DNA of 64,000 nt from positions 186,001 through 250,000 of the forward strand of contig JAPFFF010000056.1 in NCBI GenBank assembly GCA_039105265.1, in the 5' to 3' direction. Shown piece after piece: positions 1 to 10,200 of the stretch. The notes under the pieces are model-generated. The model was not told where the DNA came from. It saw nothing but the letters and a program-made list of their open reading frames with translations, and searched no databases. Each line of letters opens with the position of its first letter. Positions within the stretch are counted from its first letter, which is position 1. The stretch comes from Tritrichomonas musculus (taxonomy: Eukaryota > Parabasalia > Tritrichomonadida > Tritrichomonadidae). The translations under genes and the position numbers were made by a program.

Positions 1-3000
1 AGAGCTGAAATACAAGATATACTCCGAGACAGGACTAAGGTTACAAAACTGAATCATATTATCGGTAGTAACGCTAATATTGATGATAACAAAGCATATT
101 CCTATTTCAACAAATATTTCCCCGAGTATATCGACAGAACTGAAATACATAATATACCCCGAGACAGGACTAAGGTTACAAAACTGGTCCATATTATCAA
201 TGATTCCCCCAAGGCCCCCGAAAATATCGATGATCTCCCCAAGGACCCTGAAAATAATGAAATACTCGATTACCTCAGTGAGTTCGGCCATCAGTTCAAA
301 TCGAAACACACCGATTTCCTCATGGTGAATGAACCTGATAGCTATGATAGGGCTGTTGAGGCTTGGCAATCATATACCAAATATGCTGATAGTGATTCCA
401 AGGAACGCGAGGATATCGATACCTATGAGCCAATATACATATACTACTTCAACTCGATATCCTCATTGAACTCTATATATGACGGCTTGCAACAGGTCTA
501 TAAGCGTGAGGTAAAACCATTCAAAATCTATTTCCAACTCTCAGGGGTATTTCAGTCCCCCAGTGAGGAGAATATGCTTGGGTATTCATGTGAATATGCA
601 GCTAGGGAAATCAATTGGAACAACTATAAATCGGCTATCCCAATTGTGGTTCGTGATGAGCAATCGCTTGATATCGTGAAGTACTATATTGAATCAGTAC
701 TGCACTCATATGAGACCTCAACATCTGGAACCAAGTTGATTATGGTAGGATCAGTCTCATTCACGGTATCTCGAATGGTCAAGGTTAGTGGTCCAATCAA
801 GGATTTACCTCCTGAGATCAAAAATAGCAAATTCATCATCACGGACAACGCTGATGACAATCTATGTTGGTACCGATTTCTGGCTGCATGTCTAGATGAC
901 CATCTGGTTGACCCTGAATCTGGTTGCAAAACTAAGCACCGTACACAGGCAGCTAGGAAGCTCCTATGCGAGGATCACAATATAGTGTATTCTACTAAGC
1001 CATCTCAAGATGCAATCGATCTCCTGAACAACTATCCAGGTACATCAATTGAATCCATGAAGGCATCTGCCGAGAAGCATCACTTGAATGTGGACATCTA
1101 TGAGTACTTGGAGGATCTCAAAGTCTATAACCTTCAGGACCAATGGAAATACAATGAGGAGCAGGGACTGCATTCCAACTCATTTAGGAAATCCGCATTG
1201 CTGTACACCCAAAATCGAATCATCCACATAATGTACATCAGGGATGCTGAGAAGCTGACCAACATCCATATCTGTCCAAAGTGTGGCTCATATACCCATT
1301 ACGGTAATCACAATATGAAGCGTTTCGAGAATCATAAGCTACATTGTGACGGGGTATTTCGAAAGCGATTCATACCCAATCGTGAACCACTACCATACTG
1401 TCCACATATACTCAGCAATCCGGTGTACGAATATTGCTTAGCCTATGGTCTCGAATGGAAACCCAACATATATTACATCACCTACGATTTCGAAACTGTT
1501 GAACAGCCTGTGAATGCATCTATTGGTTCATCCACAACCATCAACTCACGACTGATTCCCCTTAGTGTATCATCATGTGTCAAATCGCAATCTGGTTGTA
1601 CCACAAGGCACTTCTCATTAAGAGATTCATCTGAGTTCATCATCAAGTGGATCGAGTGGTTGTTTGAGCAATCCAAGCAGGTGTATCACGATAAGGTTCA
1701 ATACATGAAATCCTTCATCAATCAACCAGTTGACAATCTCAAAACCATTGATCGCAACCTGAATGTGATAACCGTATTTGGATTCAACTCGAGTAGATTC
1801 GATAGCAACCTATTCAAGGAGTATCTCAACTACAGTTCAGCCAAGCGAAATATGTTCTGGAGTGTTGAACCCAATAGCATCATTGGTACCACATCCTCAT
1901 TGAAGCAGTTCATATTGAAGTCTCCCAAATACGACACCAAGTTGCGATTCATCGATGCACAATCATTTGTCGCTGGAGGTACATTAAGACAATTCGGGGT
2001 AGACTTTGGGCAAAGCATGGCTTTGCACTCAAATGGAATCATTTGCGGGGGAGTTGAGAATAGCTCAAAGGGTGTATTCCCATATGAAGCCATCAACACT
2101 GAGAACTACAATGAGGTCCTCTCACAAGCAGAGCCATTTGAGTATGAAGCGTTCTACAGCTATCTCAACCAGAAGAACCCATTGACACCAGATGATTACA
2201 AACTATATCTCGAGGATGCCAAAAACTATGAAACCCGATGGGACTACCTACTTGCATACAATGATAATGACGTCGAGATGATGATCAAACCCATTGACAA
2301 CCTGATTGCACTCAATGCTCAGTACAACGTGGACCTCATCTCAAACCTATCGCTAAGCAAGAATGCATCCTGTATCAAGTATGCACTCGCATATAAGGAA
2401 TTTGAGGAAGAATTCCATTCTCCAAATGCCGAATACTCCATACAGAATCCCATTAACAAATTCAAACCAAACCTCAAGTGGTGGCGATTCAAATGCGAGA
2501 ACTACTATAACCAGGATGTCAAGCATAATCAATCTCATAAGGACAAACCCAGGAACCTCGATAAATGTGTTTGTGAGGAGCAATTCGATAAGTTCATGGA
2601 GATGTACAACAATCCAGATACTGGCAAGTGCCATCTCTGTGGTGAGCACTTCACATGGACCAACAGACCCACTCTCGATAGAATCAATAATGATATCGGT
2701 CATGAACTCAGTAACTGTAAACTCGCTTGTGCGGAATGCAACAGACTTCGCAGCCGTGATGACCCCAATATAACCAAACTCCGAATTCAGCTGAAGAAGT
2801 ACTGCAAGATGATGCATCTCCCAACACTCATCAACGATGAACAGGAGTATTACAGCTTACGGAACAACATCACTGGTGGTCTATCCAATGTCATGCACCG
2901 AGTCAACATCAAGGGTCATACCAAAATAAACCGTTTTAGATACAACGCCGTTGATCACAAGGTAATCTCATATGATACTCCACACACGATGACTCACATA

Positions 3001-4464
3001 GTTGGAGTTGATTTCAACAGCTTATACCCATCTGCATTCAGTTCAACCAAACATGATGCCAATCCATATCACGGGGGAGTCATGTATATGCCAGGTTCCA
3101 TGATGGAGCGATTCGAGGTGTACAAGGATGGGGTCAAAAATATGAAGACCTACAACTCATGCATGCATATCATCAACAGCCAGAAGTACCAAGAACACCC
3201 CGATTTCCTGTTCAAAGCGGAGGTCATGTTGAAATGCCCAATATCCAAAATCAACTACTTCATCAATTTCCCACCTGTATTCCGCAATTTCGATATCACC
3301 AATGATGAGGCCACAATTGGTCCATATATGCACGACTACATGACTCGCAATAAGCTCCCATCAGTTGACAAAACTGAACGGAAGCTGACCATGAGTGTTG
3401 ATACAATGGGTACCTATCAGACATTCTCGAACTACTACCTCTGGTTCCTCCTCGACCATGGACTTGTCATTGAGGATATCAAGAGTCTCACCACATACGA
3501 GTCTCATCGTGGATTCAACCCATTTGTTAGCGAGTTCATGAAACGCCGTCAGGATATCATATCGGGAGTTGAGTATGGGAATGGCGCTGAAAGCGACTTG
3601 AGCGTAGCGAATGAGAAGTTCTATAAGATCAGCATGAATGGCTCATATGGGTACGATGGGATGAACACCGAGAAGTTCTCCAAAATCAAGATATGCTCAC
3701 GCGATAAGACCTTCCAGAATATCATCTACGACAACTATGTCAGTGGCACCAAATTGAGTGATGACAACTATCTACTCCAGATGAACCCAAAGAGCTTCAA
3801 ATGTACGACATGCCTTCAGGAATCATTCTGGACTCTAGATAACGCCAAATTCTGGTATCTCACATTCATTTACGACTTCATGTACAAGTGCCTTGATGTG
3901 GAGCGATTCCATTTCATAGAGGGGGACACTGATAGTGCGTATTTTGCGGTTGCTGGTGATGATACCAAGGGGTCCGATCAAGAGTTCAAATACATCATCA
4001 AGAATAGGGCATTCTATGATGAGAACATATATAAGTTCATGCCGAATCCCAATATAAACACTATCGCTGATGAGAAGAAAATACTGGGTCTCTGCATTGA
4101 GAAATATGGTGAGAATATGATAGCGTTAGCCCCCAAGTGCTACACCATATTTAATAGTGGAGCTGTAACCAAGGCACTCAAACTCAAGGGGGTCTCCCTC
4201 AAGAAAAACCGTATTACAAGTGATGATTACAAGGACATCATCGACAATGGTGGTGTGAAGGTTGGCAAAAATATCAATCTGCAAATGGTCATGCGCAACA
4301 AAATCCAGAGCAAAATCAGTGAGATGACGATGTCCAAGATCACGGTAAACAAGAATGCTCTCACTGGGACTCATACCAAAATGATTGTCCTCGAGAACCA
4401 ATCCTGTGCCCCATTCATCCACGGACTCACATCAGAGGACTATATTATATGCAATTCGAATTGA
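1..4464 (+). CDS. polB: Protein-primed family B DNA polymerase (element A), 5' end outside window
   Basis: The frame is open from the first base, so the N-terminus lies upstream. The protein replicates the element from a protein primer. A zinc-ribbon-like stretch (CPKC...H...C) lies near 1270-1350. Exonuclease motifs follow: DFE near 1486, FNSSRFD near 1783 and YNDNDVE near 2257. An HNH-like zinc domain follows at about 2560-2830 (CHLCGEH, LDRINN, C-x2-CN). Polymerase motifs are DFNSLYPS at 3010 (A), KISMNGSYG at 3625 (B) and GDTDSAYF at 3922 (C). A 36-base double hairpin is inserted in frame at 2010-2045. The first 200 bases hold two imperfect copies of a segment containing PRDRTKVTKL or LRDRTKVTKL, not seen in the PolB of B or C. 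Convergent with the fibre-like gene. Confidence 0.95.
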   Translation, partial: RAEIQDILRDRTKVTKLNHIIGSNANIDDNKAYSYFNKYFPEYIDRTEIHNIPRDRTKVTKLVHIINDSPKAPENIDDLPKDPENNEILDYLSEFGHQFKSKHTDFLMVNEPDSYDRAVEAWQSYTKYADSDSKEREDIDTYEPIYIYYFNSISSLNSIYDGLQQVYKREVKPFKIYFQLSGVFQSPSEENMLGYSCEYAAREINWNNYKSAIPIVVRDEQSLDIVKYYIESVLHSYETSTSGTKLIMVGSVSFTVSRMVKVSGPIKDLPPEIKNSKFIITDNADDNLCWYRFLAACLDDHLVDPESGCKTKHRTQAARKLLCEDHNIVYSTKPSQDAIDLLNNYPGTSIESMKASAEKHHLNVDIYEYLEDLKVYNLQDQWKYNEEQGLHSNSFRKSALLYTQNRIIHIMYIRDAEKLTNIHICPKCGSYTHYGNHNMKRFENHKLHCDGVFRKRFIPNREPLPYCPHILSNPVYEYCLAYGLEWKPNIYYITYDFETVEQPVNASIGSSTTINSRLIPLSVSSCVKSQSGCTTRHFSLRDSSEFIIKWIEWLFEQSKQVYHDKVQYMKSFINQPVDNLKTIDRNLNVITVFGFNSSRFDSNLFKEYLNYSSAKRNMFWSVEPNSIIGTTSSLKQFILKSPKYDTKLRFIDAQSFVAGGTLRQFGVDFGQSMALHSNGIICGGVENSSKGVFPYEAINTENYNEVLSQAEPFEYEAFYSYLNQKNPLTPDDYKLYLEDAKNYETRWDYLLAYNDNDVEMMIKPIDNLIALNAQYNVDLISNLSLSKNASCIKYALAYKEFEEEFHSPNAEYSIQNPINKFKPNLKWWRFKCENYYNQDVKHNQSHKDKPRNLDKCVCEEQFDKFMEMYNNPDTGKCHLCGEHFTWTNRPTLDRINNDIGHELSNCKLACAECNRLRSRDDPNITKLRIQLKKYCKMMHLPTLINDEQEYYSLRNNITGGLSNVMHRVNIKGHTKINRFRYNAVDHKVISYDTPHTMTHIVGVDFNSLYPSAFSSTKHDANPYHGGVMYMPGSMMERFEVYKDGVKNMKTYNSCMHIINSQKYQEHPDFLFKAEVMLKCPISKINYFINFPPVFRNFDITNDEATIGPYMHDYMTRNKLPSVDKTERKLTMSVDTMGTYQTFSNYYLWFLLDHGLVIEDIKSLTTYESHRGFNPFVSEFMKRRQDIISGVEYGNGAESDLSVANEKFYKISMNGSYGYDGMNTEKFSKIKICSRDKTFQNIIYDNYVSGTKLSDDNYLLQMNPKSFKCTTCLQESFWTLDNAKFWYLTFIYDFMYKCLDVERFHFIEGDTDSAYFAVAGDDTKGSDQEFKYIIKNRAFYDENIYKFMPNPNINTIADEKKILGLCIEKYGENMIALAPKCYTIFNSGAVTKALKLKGVSLKKNRITSDDYKDIIDNGGVKVGKNINLQMVMRNKIQSKISEMTMSKITVNKNALTGTHTKMIVLENQSCAPFIHGLTSEDYIICNSN
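2010..2045. repeat. In-frame double hairpin inside PolB of element A
   Basis: Two perfect hairpins lie side by side: GCAAAGC-ATG-GCTTTGC (2010-2026) and CAAATG-GAAT-CATTTG (2030-2045). They encode about QSMALHSNGIIC, sitting between DFG and GVEN. The PolB of element C reads straight from DYG to GLEN at this place, and element B carries different hairpins here. The module adds about 13 residues without disturbing the frame, so it looks like an insertion tolerated in a surface loop. Confidence 0.75.
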
Positions 4465-4465
4465 A

Positions 4466-4606
4466 TATGGGGTCTGCGGGATTTCCCGTCGACCCGGATT
4501 TCATGGAGATAACCCCTAAATATGGGGTGTGGTAGAATTCTACCAGACCCAGATTTCATGGAGATAACCACTAATTCCCTGGAACAGCAAAAATGCTTTC
4601 CCGATA
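4466..4606. repeat. Intergenic palindrome cassette between PolB and fibre genes (element A)
   Basis: The gap between two convergent genes is filled with palindromes: CGGGATTTCCCG near 4477-4488, a perfect GGTAGAATTCTACC at 4531-4544, and an AGCAAAAATGCT stem near 4585. They are separated by a repeated unit CATGGAGATAACC(A/C)CTAA. The same units occur in reverse orientation at 14225-14375 and again at 20305-20381. The place between convergent stop codons would suit a terminator or 3'-end role, but no function can be shown. Confidence 0.7.
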
Positions 4607-4607
4607 A

Positions 4608-7214
4608 TTAGGCCTTAAACACAGCTAATGTGGATCCGTTGATGATACCAGTTATGATACCCACTGTCATACGATTTATTTTTGAGGTTATCGCGGTCTC
4701 ACCAGTGAGTATCTTCAGTTTATTATCAGCGTTATCGATGAATACCTCATCCCCAATGGAATAGCATGAGGAGTCCTCGACCTTAACCATGTAATCCCCA
4801 TGAGTGGCGAATGTGATACAACTATTGGCTTCATCGATTCTCACGCATATACCAACATACTCCTTCCAGGTACCAGTGGTCTTCACACTACATATGCAAT
4901 CAGTGGTGTCAGCTTCAGTGCTAGGGATCCATTTCGAATCCTCACGATGATACACCTTACCGGTCATATATACTGGAGCTCCAATGACGAAATCGGAGAT
5001 GGTGTTAACCGATGACTCGATTGGGGAGTAGTGGGTGATGGTTGTACTGGCGATTGCGTGTAGTTTATCAACATATGACTTCAATGCAAAGTTATCAGTC
5101 ACCTATTTCACCGAAGTAATCATATCATTGTTCACAGGTCGGTGGCGGATTAGTGTGATAGACGCATCATATATATTGGTCAGTGTATCGTCTTCAGCTC
5201 TCAATGAGATAATATGGGTATTATAATTAATATTTATTAATGCACCACTGGTTGATTTGTAAATCATATTCAAACTCTTAAATAAACTGTATCCGTATTC
5301 AGCTTCTTCATATGATGCATCATCAGCATTTCGTTTGAATTTGACGATAATAGTTTCGGTAGTGAATACTTTCCTTACATCATCATCAGGAACTACACAA
5401 CCACGATCATTCTGTGTACATTGAATTGTGATTTGTTGGGAACCTTCATTAGTAATACTCTCAGTTTTTACAAATGGCGATTCAATTTGAGCTTTAATGA
5501 CATTCATTAACCATTGAGTATTGCCACTTGAATTATACACCATAAATTCACCACGATCATACCATACAATATATGATCCATTATCTAACATCATTCTATA
5601 CCCTCGCTTATATTTTTCATAAGGCTTGAATATCAAATCATAATGTTGTATATTGTTAATGTAATTCGTGTTAGAACCCCAATTAACATCAAATATCACA
5701 TGTATATCGGTTTCTGGTAAGTATGGTTTTACAAATATATAATCACGAACTGGATTCGGATATTCAATACTCAATTCAGTGCCATATAGTGCAGTACTCA
5801 GTGCAGATTCATTAACCAAATCTGTGGGGATCTCAGGGATATCCGTTTTGAGAGCATACTCACTTAAGTTCGCAAGCTTCGCGTAAGACTGTAAGTCCTG
5901 CGCTTTAGCGTACTCACTTAAGTTCGCAAGCTTCGCGTACTTCCCATCAGCCACATCCTTGGTCTCATACTTGTCTAATTCATATGCGAGCTCATCTTCA
6001 TCGACGAACTTCTCATCAGCCTGACCACTAGTATAATATGGTGTCAAGTCAACTGGTTCTGGGATATCCGCTTTGAGAGCATAAGTGTTCGACACATATC
6101 TAGCCGAATAGGCGTTTTTGTCGGTTGGTTCGACAGTTTTGGTAATTGAACATGATAGTATTTCCGGTGTATCACCAGTTCCTGGATTGATTAATTCATG
6201 GGAGTTATACAGATACCAAAGACTAGAATCACTTCCTTCCATACGCAGTATCTGAGAGGGTAGATTATCATCATCGTCATTGTACGAATAGTCTGCGTGA
6301 ACATAATGGGCCGTATAGTAGCTGTCTGATGAGACAATATCCAACCCATATTGCTCAATCAGTACATGATATGGGTCGTAATCCAAATCAAGAATTGTAT
6401 TATTGGCGATTGTGAATTGAATAGTTGTTTGCCCCTCGATAATCTCTGGGATATAGCCTTTCACTTGATCAATAATCGCTGGGAGGTCATCTTTTGGAAC
6501 ATATTGTTCGGAACAAGAATCCAAAGCCGCTTGAAGACCTTCATTAGCCGCCATACTTGTTAAACACATTGATGCTTGAGCTGATAATGGTTTAACATCT
6601 TCAGCCATCAATTTCTGAAACATTTCGTCTGGTAATTGATCTCTTATGTTCAATTGCAACTCACTATTTTTGAGAACTGTGGGTATCTCAGGGAGGTCCT
6701 GGGTCTTCACATACTCACCTAAGTTCGCAAGCTTCGCGTACTCGGTCATATCTGGCAAGTCCTGGGTCTTAGCGTACTCACTTAAGTTCGCAAGCTTCGC
6801 GTACGGTTCCAAAGCAGTACTCAATGAATCACTCGTAACGATGTTCTCAGGGACCTCAGGTATTTCAGTAGATAGCGCACAGTTTTTGGCGATGTAATCA
6901 CGTAATTCCCCAATGGCACTATCCACATCTTCACTAGATGCGTACTTCAGCATCTCCGTATTGAAATCCTCGGTTTTCACATAGTCGAATAGCTGCGTTT
7001 GCAAAGCGTATGACTCAAGGTCCTTGGCTAAGGCATATTTTTCGAGTTGCTCACCAACTGTACTCGTAATGAGTTCCTTGATTTGCTCCTGGTTGGGACC
7101 AGTTATATTCGAGCCATTATGACACATGCATGCATACTTTTTGATGTATTCTATTAGTAACTCGTCAATAGTGGCCGCTTTTATTGAAAATCCACTCTGT
7201 TCTATACTGAACAT
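4608..7214 (-). pseudogene. Fibre/tail-spike-like protein (element A), looks broken about once
   Basis: The N-terminus (MFSIEQSG, then a TIDELLIEYIKK-type helix) is shared with the fibre genes of B and D, which fixes the start at 7214. The body has many short repeats of the type EYAKTQDLP, LKTDIPEIPT and YALKADIP, which is the style of trimeric phage and giant-virus fibres. The C-terminal segment (THYSPIESS...GAPVYMTGKVY...DDEVF-like) matches the C-terminus of the 928-aa fibre of element B. A central segment (about 6090-6690) is almost identical in DNA to B. The region around 5220-5800 is visibly AT-richer than the rest of A. Probable role: host attachment on the virion. The receptor is unknown. 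Confidence 0.75.
5863..6806 (-). repeat. Four copies of a 27-base in-frame unit in the fibre gene (element A)
   Basis: Four copies of a unit encoding KLANLSEYA (one reads KLANLGEYV) occur near 5863-5890, 5917-5944, 6716-6740 and 6778-6806. Each contains the two 6-base palindromes AAGCTT and CTTAAG, or a one-base variant of the latter. The homologous fibre of B reads ALEPYTKTEDLPDMTLYAKK with no such unit, so the copies look inserted in frame. They belong with the other hairpin modules of the window. Confidence 0.65.
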
Positions 7215-7232
7215 TTACTATAAAATAAAGGT

Positions 7233-10200
7233 ATGCTTAGCCGTATTGATAATGAAGTCAAGAGCGCCAGAGACCGTAATATCCTTAAGTTTTTATATAC
7301 TGAATGCAAAGTAACAGATGATATCATCAACGCTATGATAGGTGTCATCAATGATAGAAATCTGTACGGTGATAAGGTGCTTAGTAAGTTCTTGGAGCTT
7401 AAGCGCGTATGGCCAAATCAAGGATCAGATCCCATTGAGGCTGATCAAGTTGAACGTACTAAGGATAGTCTTTCGTGGAGGCTCCGAGAGTTCAACTACG
7501 AACTGGATAATTATTTGAAAAACTCCGAAGACCCAGGTAAATATGAATATTATCGGAATAAAGTCCAGAACAACAAACTCCGTGGTACTCTTAAGTTATT
7601 ATATGTTATATGTGGTGTGTCAAAAGAAATCATCGATAATATGATACATGTCATCAATAATCCAGATCTGTACAATGATGAGATACGACAGTCGCTCAAA
7701 AACATAGATGATATGTGTAATGGATTCAACAGGAATAACGCTGGTGTGAAACAAACTTTGAAGCAAAGACTTAAAAATGATGCCGAGACTTACTTCAGAA
7801 ATCCGAATCTATATTTGAAACCCCAACCGAAACCCCCACAGGAGATCCAAGCGAAGTCCCTATCGATACCATTATCGGAATTTCCTGAAGTGGAACCTCC
7901 AGGAGATCCACTCGTGGAACCTCCAGGAGATCCAAGCGAAGAGGAGGCTTATAGTGAAGTCCCCTACAAATACCGCGAGCTTCTTAAGTTTTTATCTAGT
8001 GAATGCGGTGTATCAGATGAAACCATCGATAATATGATATATGTCATCAATAATTCAGACTTGTACGTCGATGAGATAGTAAATGCTATCGATGGGATGA
8101 GGCAAGATTGTGTACGCACCGACTTTAATGATCCTAGGTCTGTTGCAAGTTTGAATAACCTCCTTAAGCTGAAAGCTTCAATTTACTTCAGAAATCCGAA
8201 TAAATATTTGAAACCCCAAGGAGATCCAAGCGAAGTCCCTATCGTAGCACCCCAACCGAAACCCCCAATAGCACCTCAACCGAAACCCCCAATAGCACCC
8301 CAACCGAAACCCCCACAGATACCATTATCGGAGTTTCCTGAGGTGGAATCTCCAGGGAAACCCCAAGGAGATTCAAGCGAAGTCCCTAGCGAAGTCCCTA
8401 GCGAAGTCCCTAGCGAAGTCCCTATCGAGGAACCCCAAGGAGATCCACTCGTGGAACCTCCAGGGGAAGACTCAGGTGAAGACTCCGGTGAAGACTCCGG
8501 TGAAGACTCAGGGGAAGCCTCAGGGGAAGAGGAGGATAGTAGTAAAGTCCCGTACAGTAAGCTTCTTGATTACCGTAAGCTTCTTGAGTATTTATCTAGT
8601 AAATGCGATGTATCAGAGGAAGTCATCAATAATATTCGACATATCATCTATTATCCAGATTCGTACGAGACTGAGATAGTAAAAGCGATTGGTGAGATGA
8701 GTCAAGCTTTGGTAAGCACCGACTTTAATAATCCTAGTCAGGTTGACAAGTTGAAGAAAAGGCTTACGAAATATGTCGAGACTTACTTCACAAATCCGAA
8801 TCTATATTTGATATCCCAACCGAAACCCCCAGGAGATCCAAGCGAAGTCCCTAGCGAAGTCCCTATCGAGGAGATCCAAGCGAAGTCCCTAGCGAAGTCC
8901 CTATCGATACCATTATCGGATTTTCCTGGATTGGAATCTCCAGGAGATCCAAGCGAAGTCCCAAGCGAAGTCCCTATCGAGGACACCCCTGATTATAATG
9001 CTAATCCCAATAGACAACCCGTTAATCCAGAATTTGAGGAGGAAGAGGAGGAGGAGGCGGAATCCCAATCGATGTCAAATATATTCCCAGAAATCGGAAC
9101 TCGTGCAGATAGGATTGATCAGGATATGGCCATGCTGCGCACAAAGCGTATTCTCCCTGAGGATATCATTGAGGTACTACCCAAATACTATCGCATTGCG
9201 GATGACCCCGAATGTGCACCTCGTGAACTTAACCAGTTTGAGATTCGGGAGGTTCGAGATATGGTTGATGACATCATACATAACTTGGATTCAATCGCAG
9301 AAGATCGATCGCTTACCATAAAGACTCCAAAAGCAGAAGCCGAGGTGTCGAATATACGAAGATATATCAATAAGATTAGGGTCTATGAGGGTATCGAATC
9401 TGATATCGAAGCTGATTTCGAAAAAGATGTCAATCGCGAGAATACAAATAATAACATTTTTTCTTCACCTAAAGAACACATGTCCCATAAAACCAGTAAG
9501 GCTACTAAAGCAATTGATGATGATGATGATGGAATTATCGATATTGGTGGTGGTGAGGAGGATGAGGATGAAGGTGATACTGAGGTTGAGTCTGAGTCTG
9601 AGGCTGAGGCACCTACTCTAGCTAAATATAAATATGTTAGGACACCTGTTAAACCTCCGATTGTATACGGTGGGAAATCACTTAAGGAAGTACCAGGTTC
9701 GGTACACAGACCAAAATCCAAATATTCTAAAGACACTGAATATGACTATGTAAGGGTGCCTATTGAATCACGAAGTGGTCTCATGGGTAAGCGTTCAGGT
9801 AAAGACTTTACAAATGTTAAAGGCCATTTAGACAAGTTTGGCAATCTCGCACTCACAGCTGATTCTTCAGATTTCAAGAAGAACTTCTTACATATGGTCA
9901 TAAATGGTAACTTTCGAGTTAAGTACATTCCAGCAGCAGCAGCTCGTGATACCGCGGAGGAATATTGTTTGAAACATCTTGATGAGAATGGAGTTCCCAA
10001 GTACAGATTATTACCAACCAACAGTATTGACCCATTAGGAAATAATATTACAGACCTTAATGGTGACCGTGTTGATGATATCATACTTGTTGATAAACGT
10101 GGAACTCCAGCTATAGTCAACGGTTACAAATTAGTCCATGCATCTCCTTATAAGAAGGTCTGGAAAACAATTTGTAATACAAAGGCTAAGCGTCAAGCAA

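Noticed and set aside
2353-2817. Long open frames antisense to PolB and MCP
   Set aside because: They lie wholly inside well-supported genes, show no homologue in the matching place of the other elements, and follow from codon bias.
2560-2830. Intein in PolB
   Set aside because: No splice-junction Cys/Ser start or His-Asn end; the segment is present in all three polymerases at the same place and joined smoothly.
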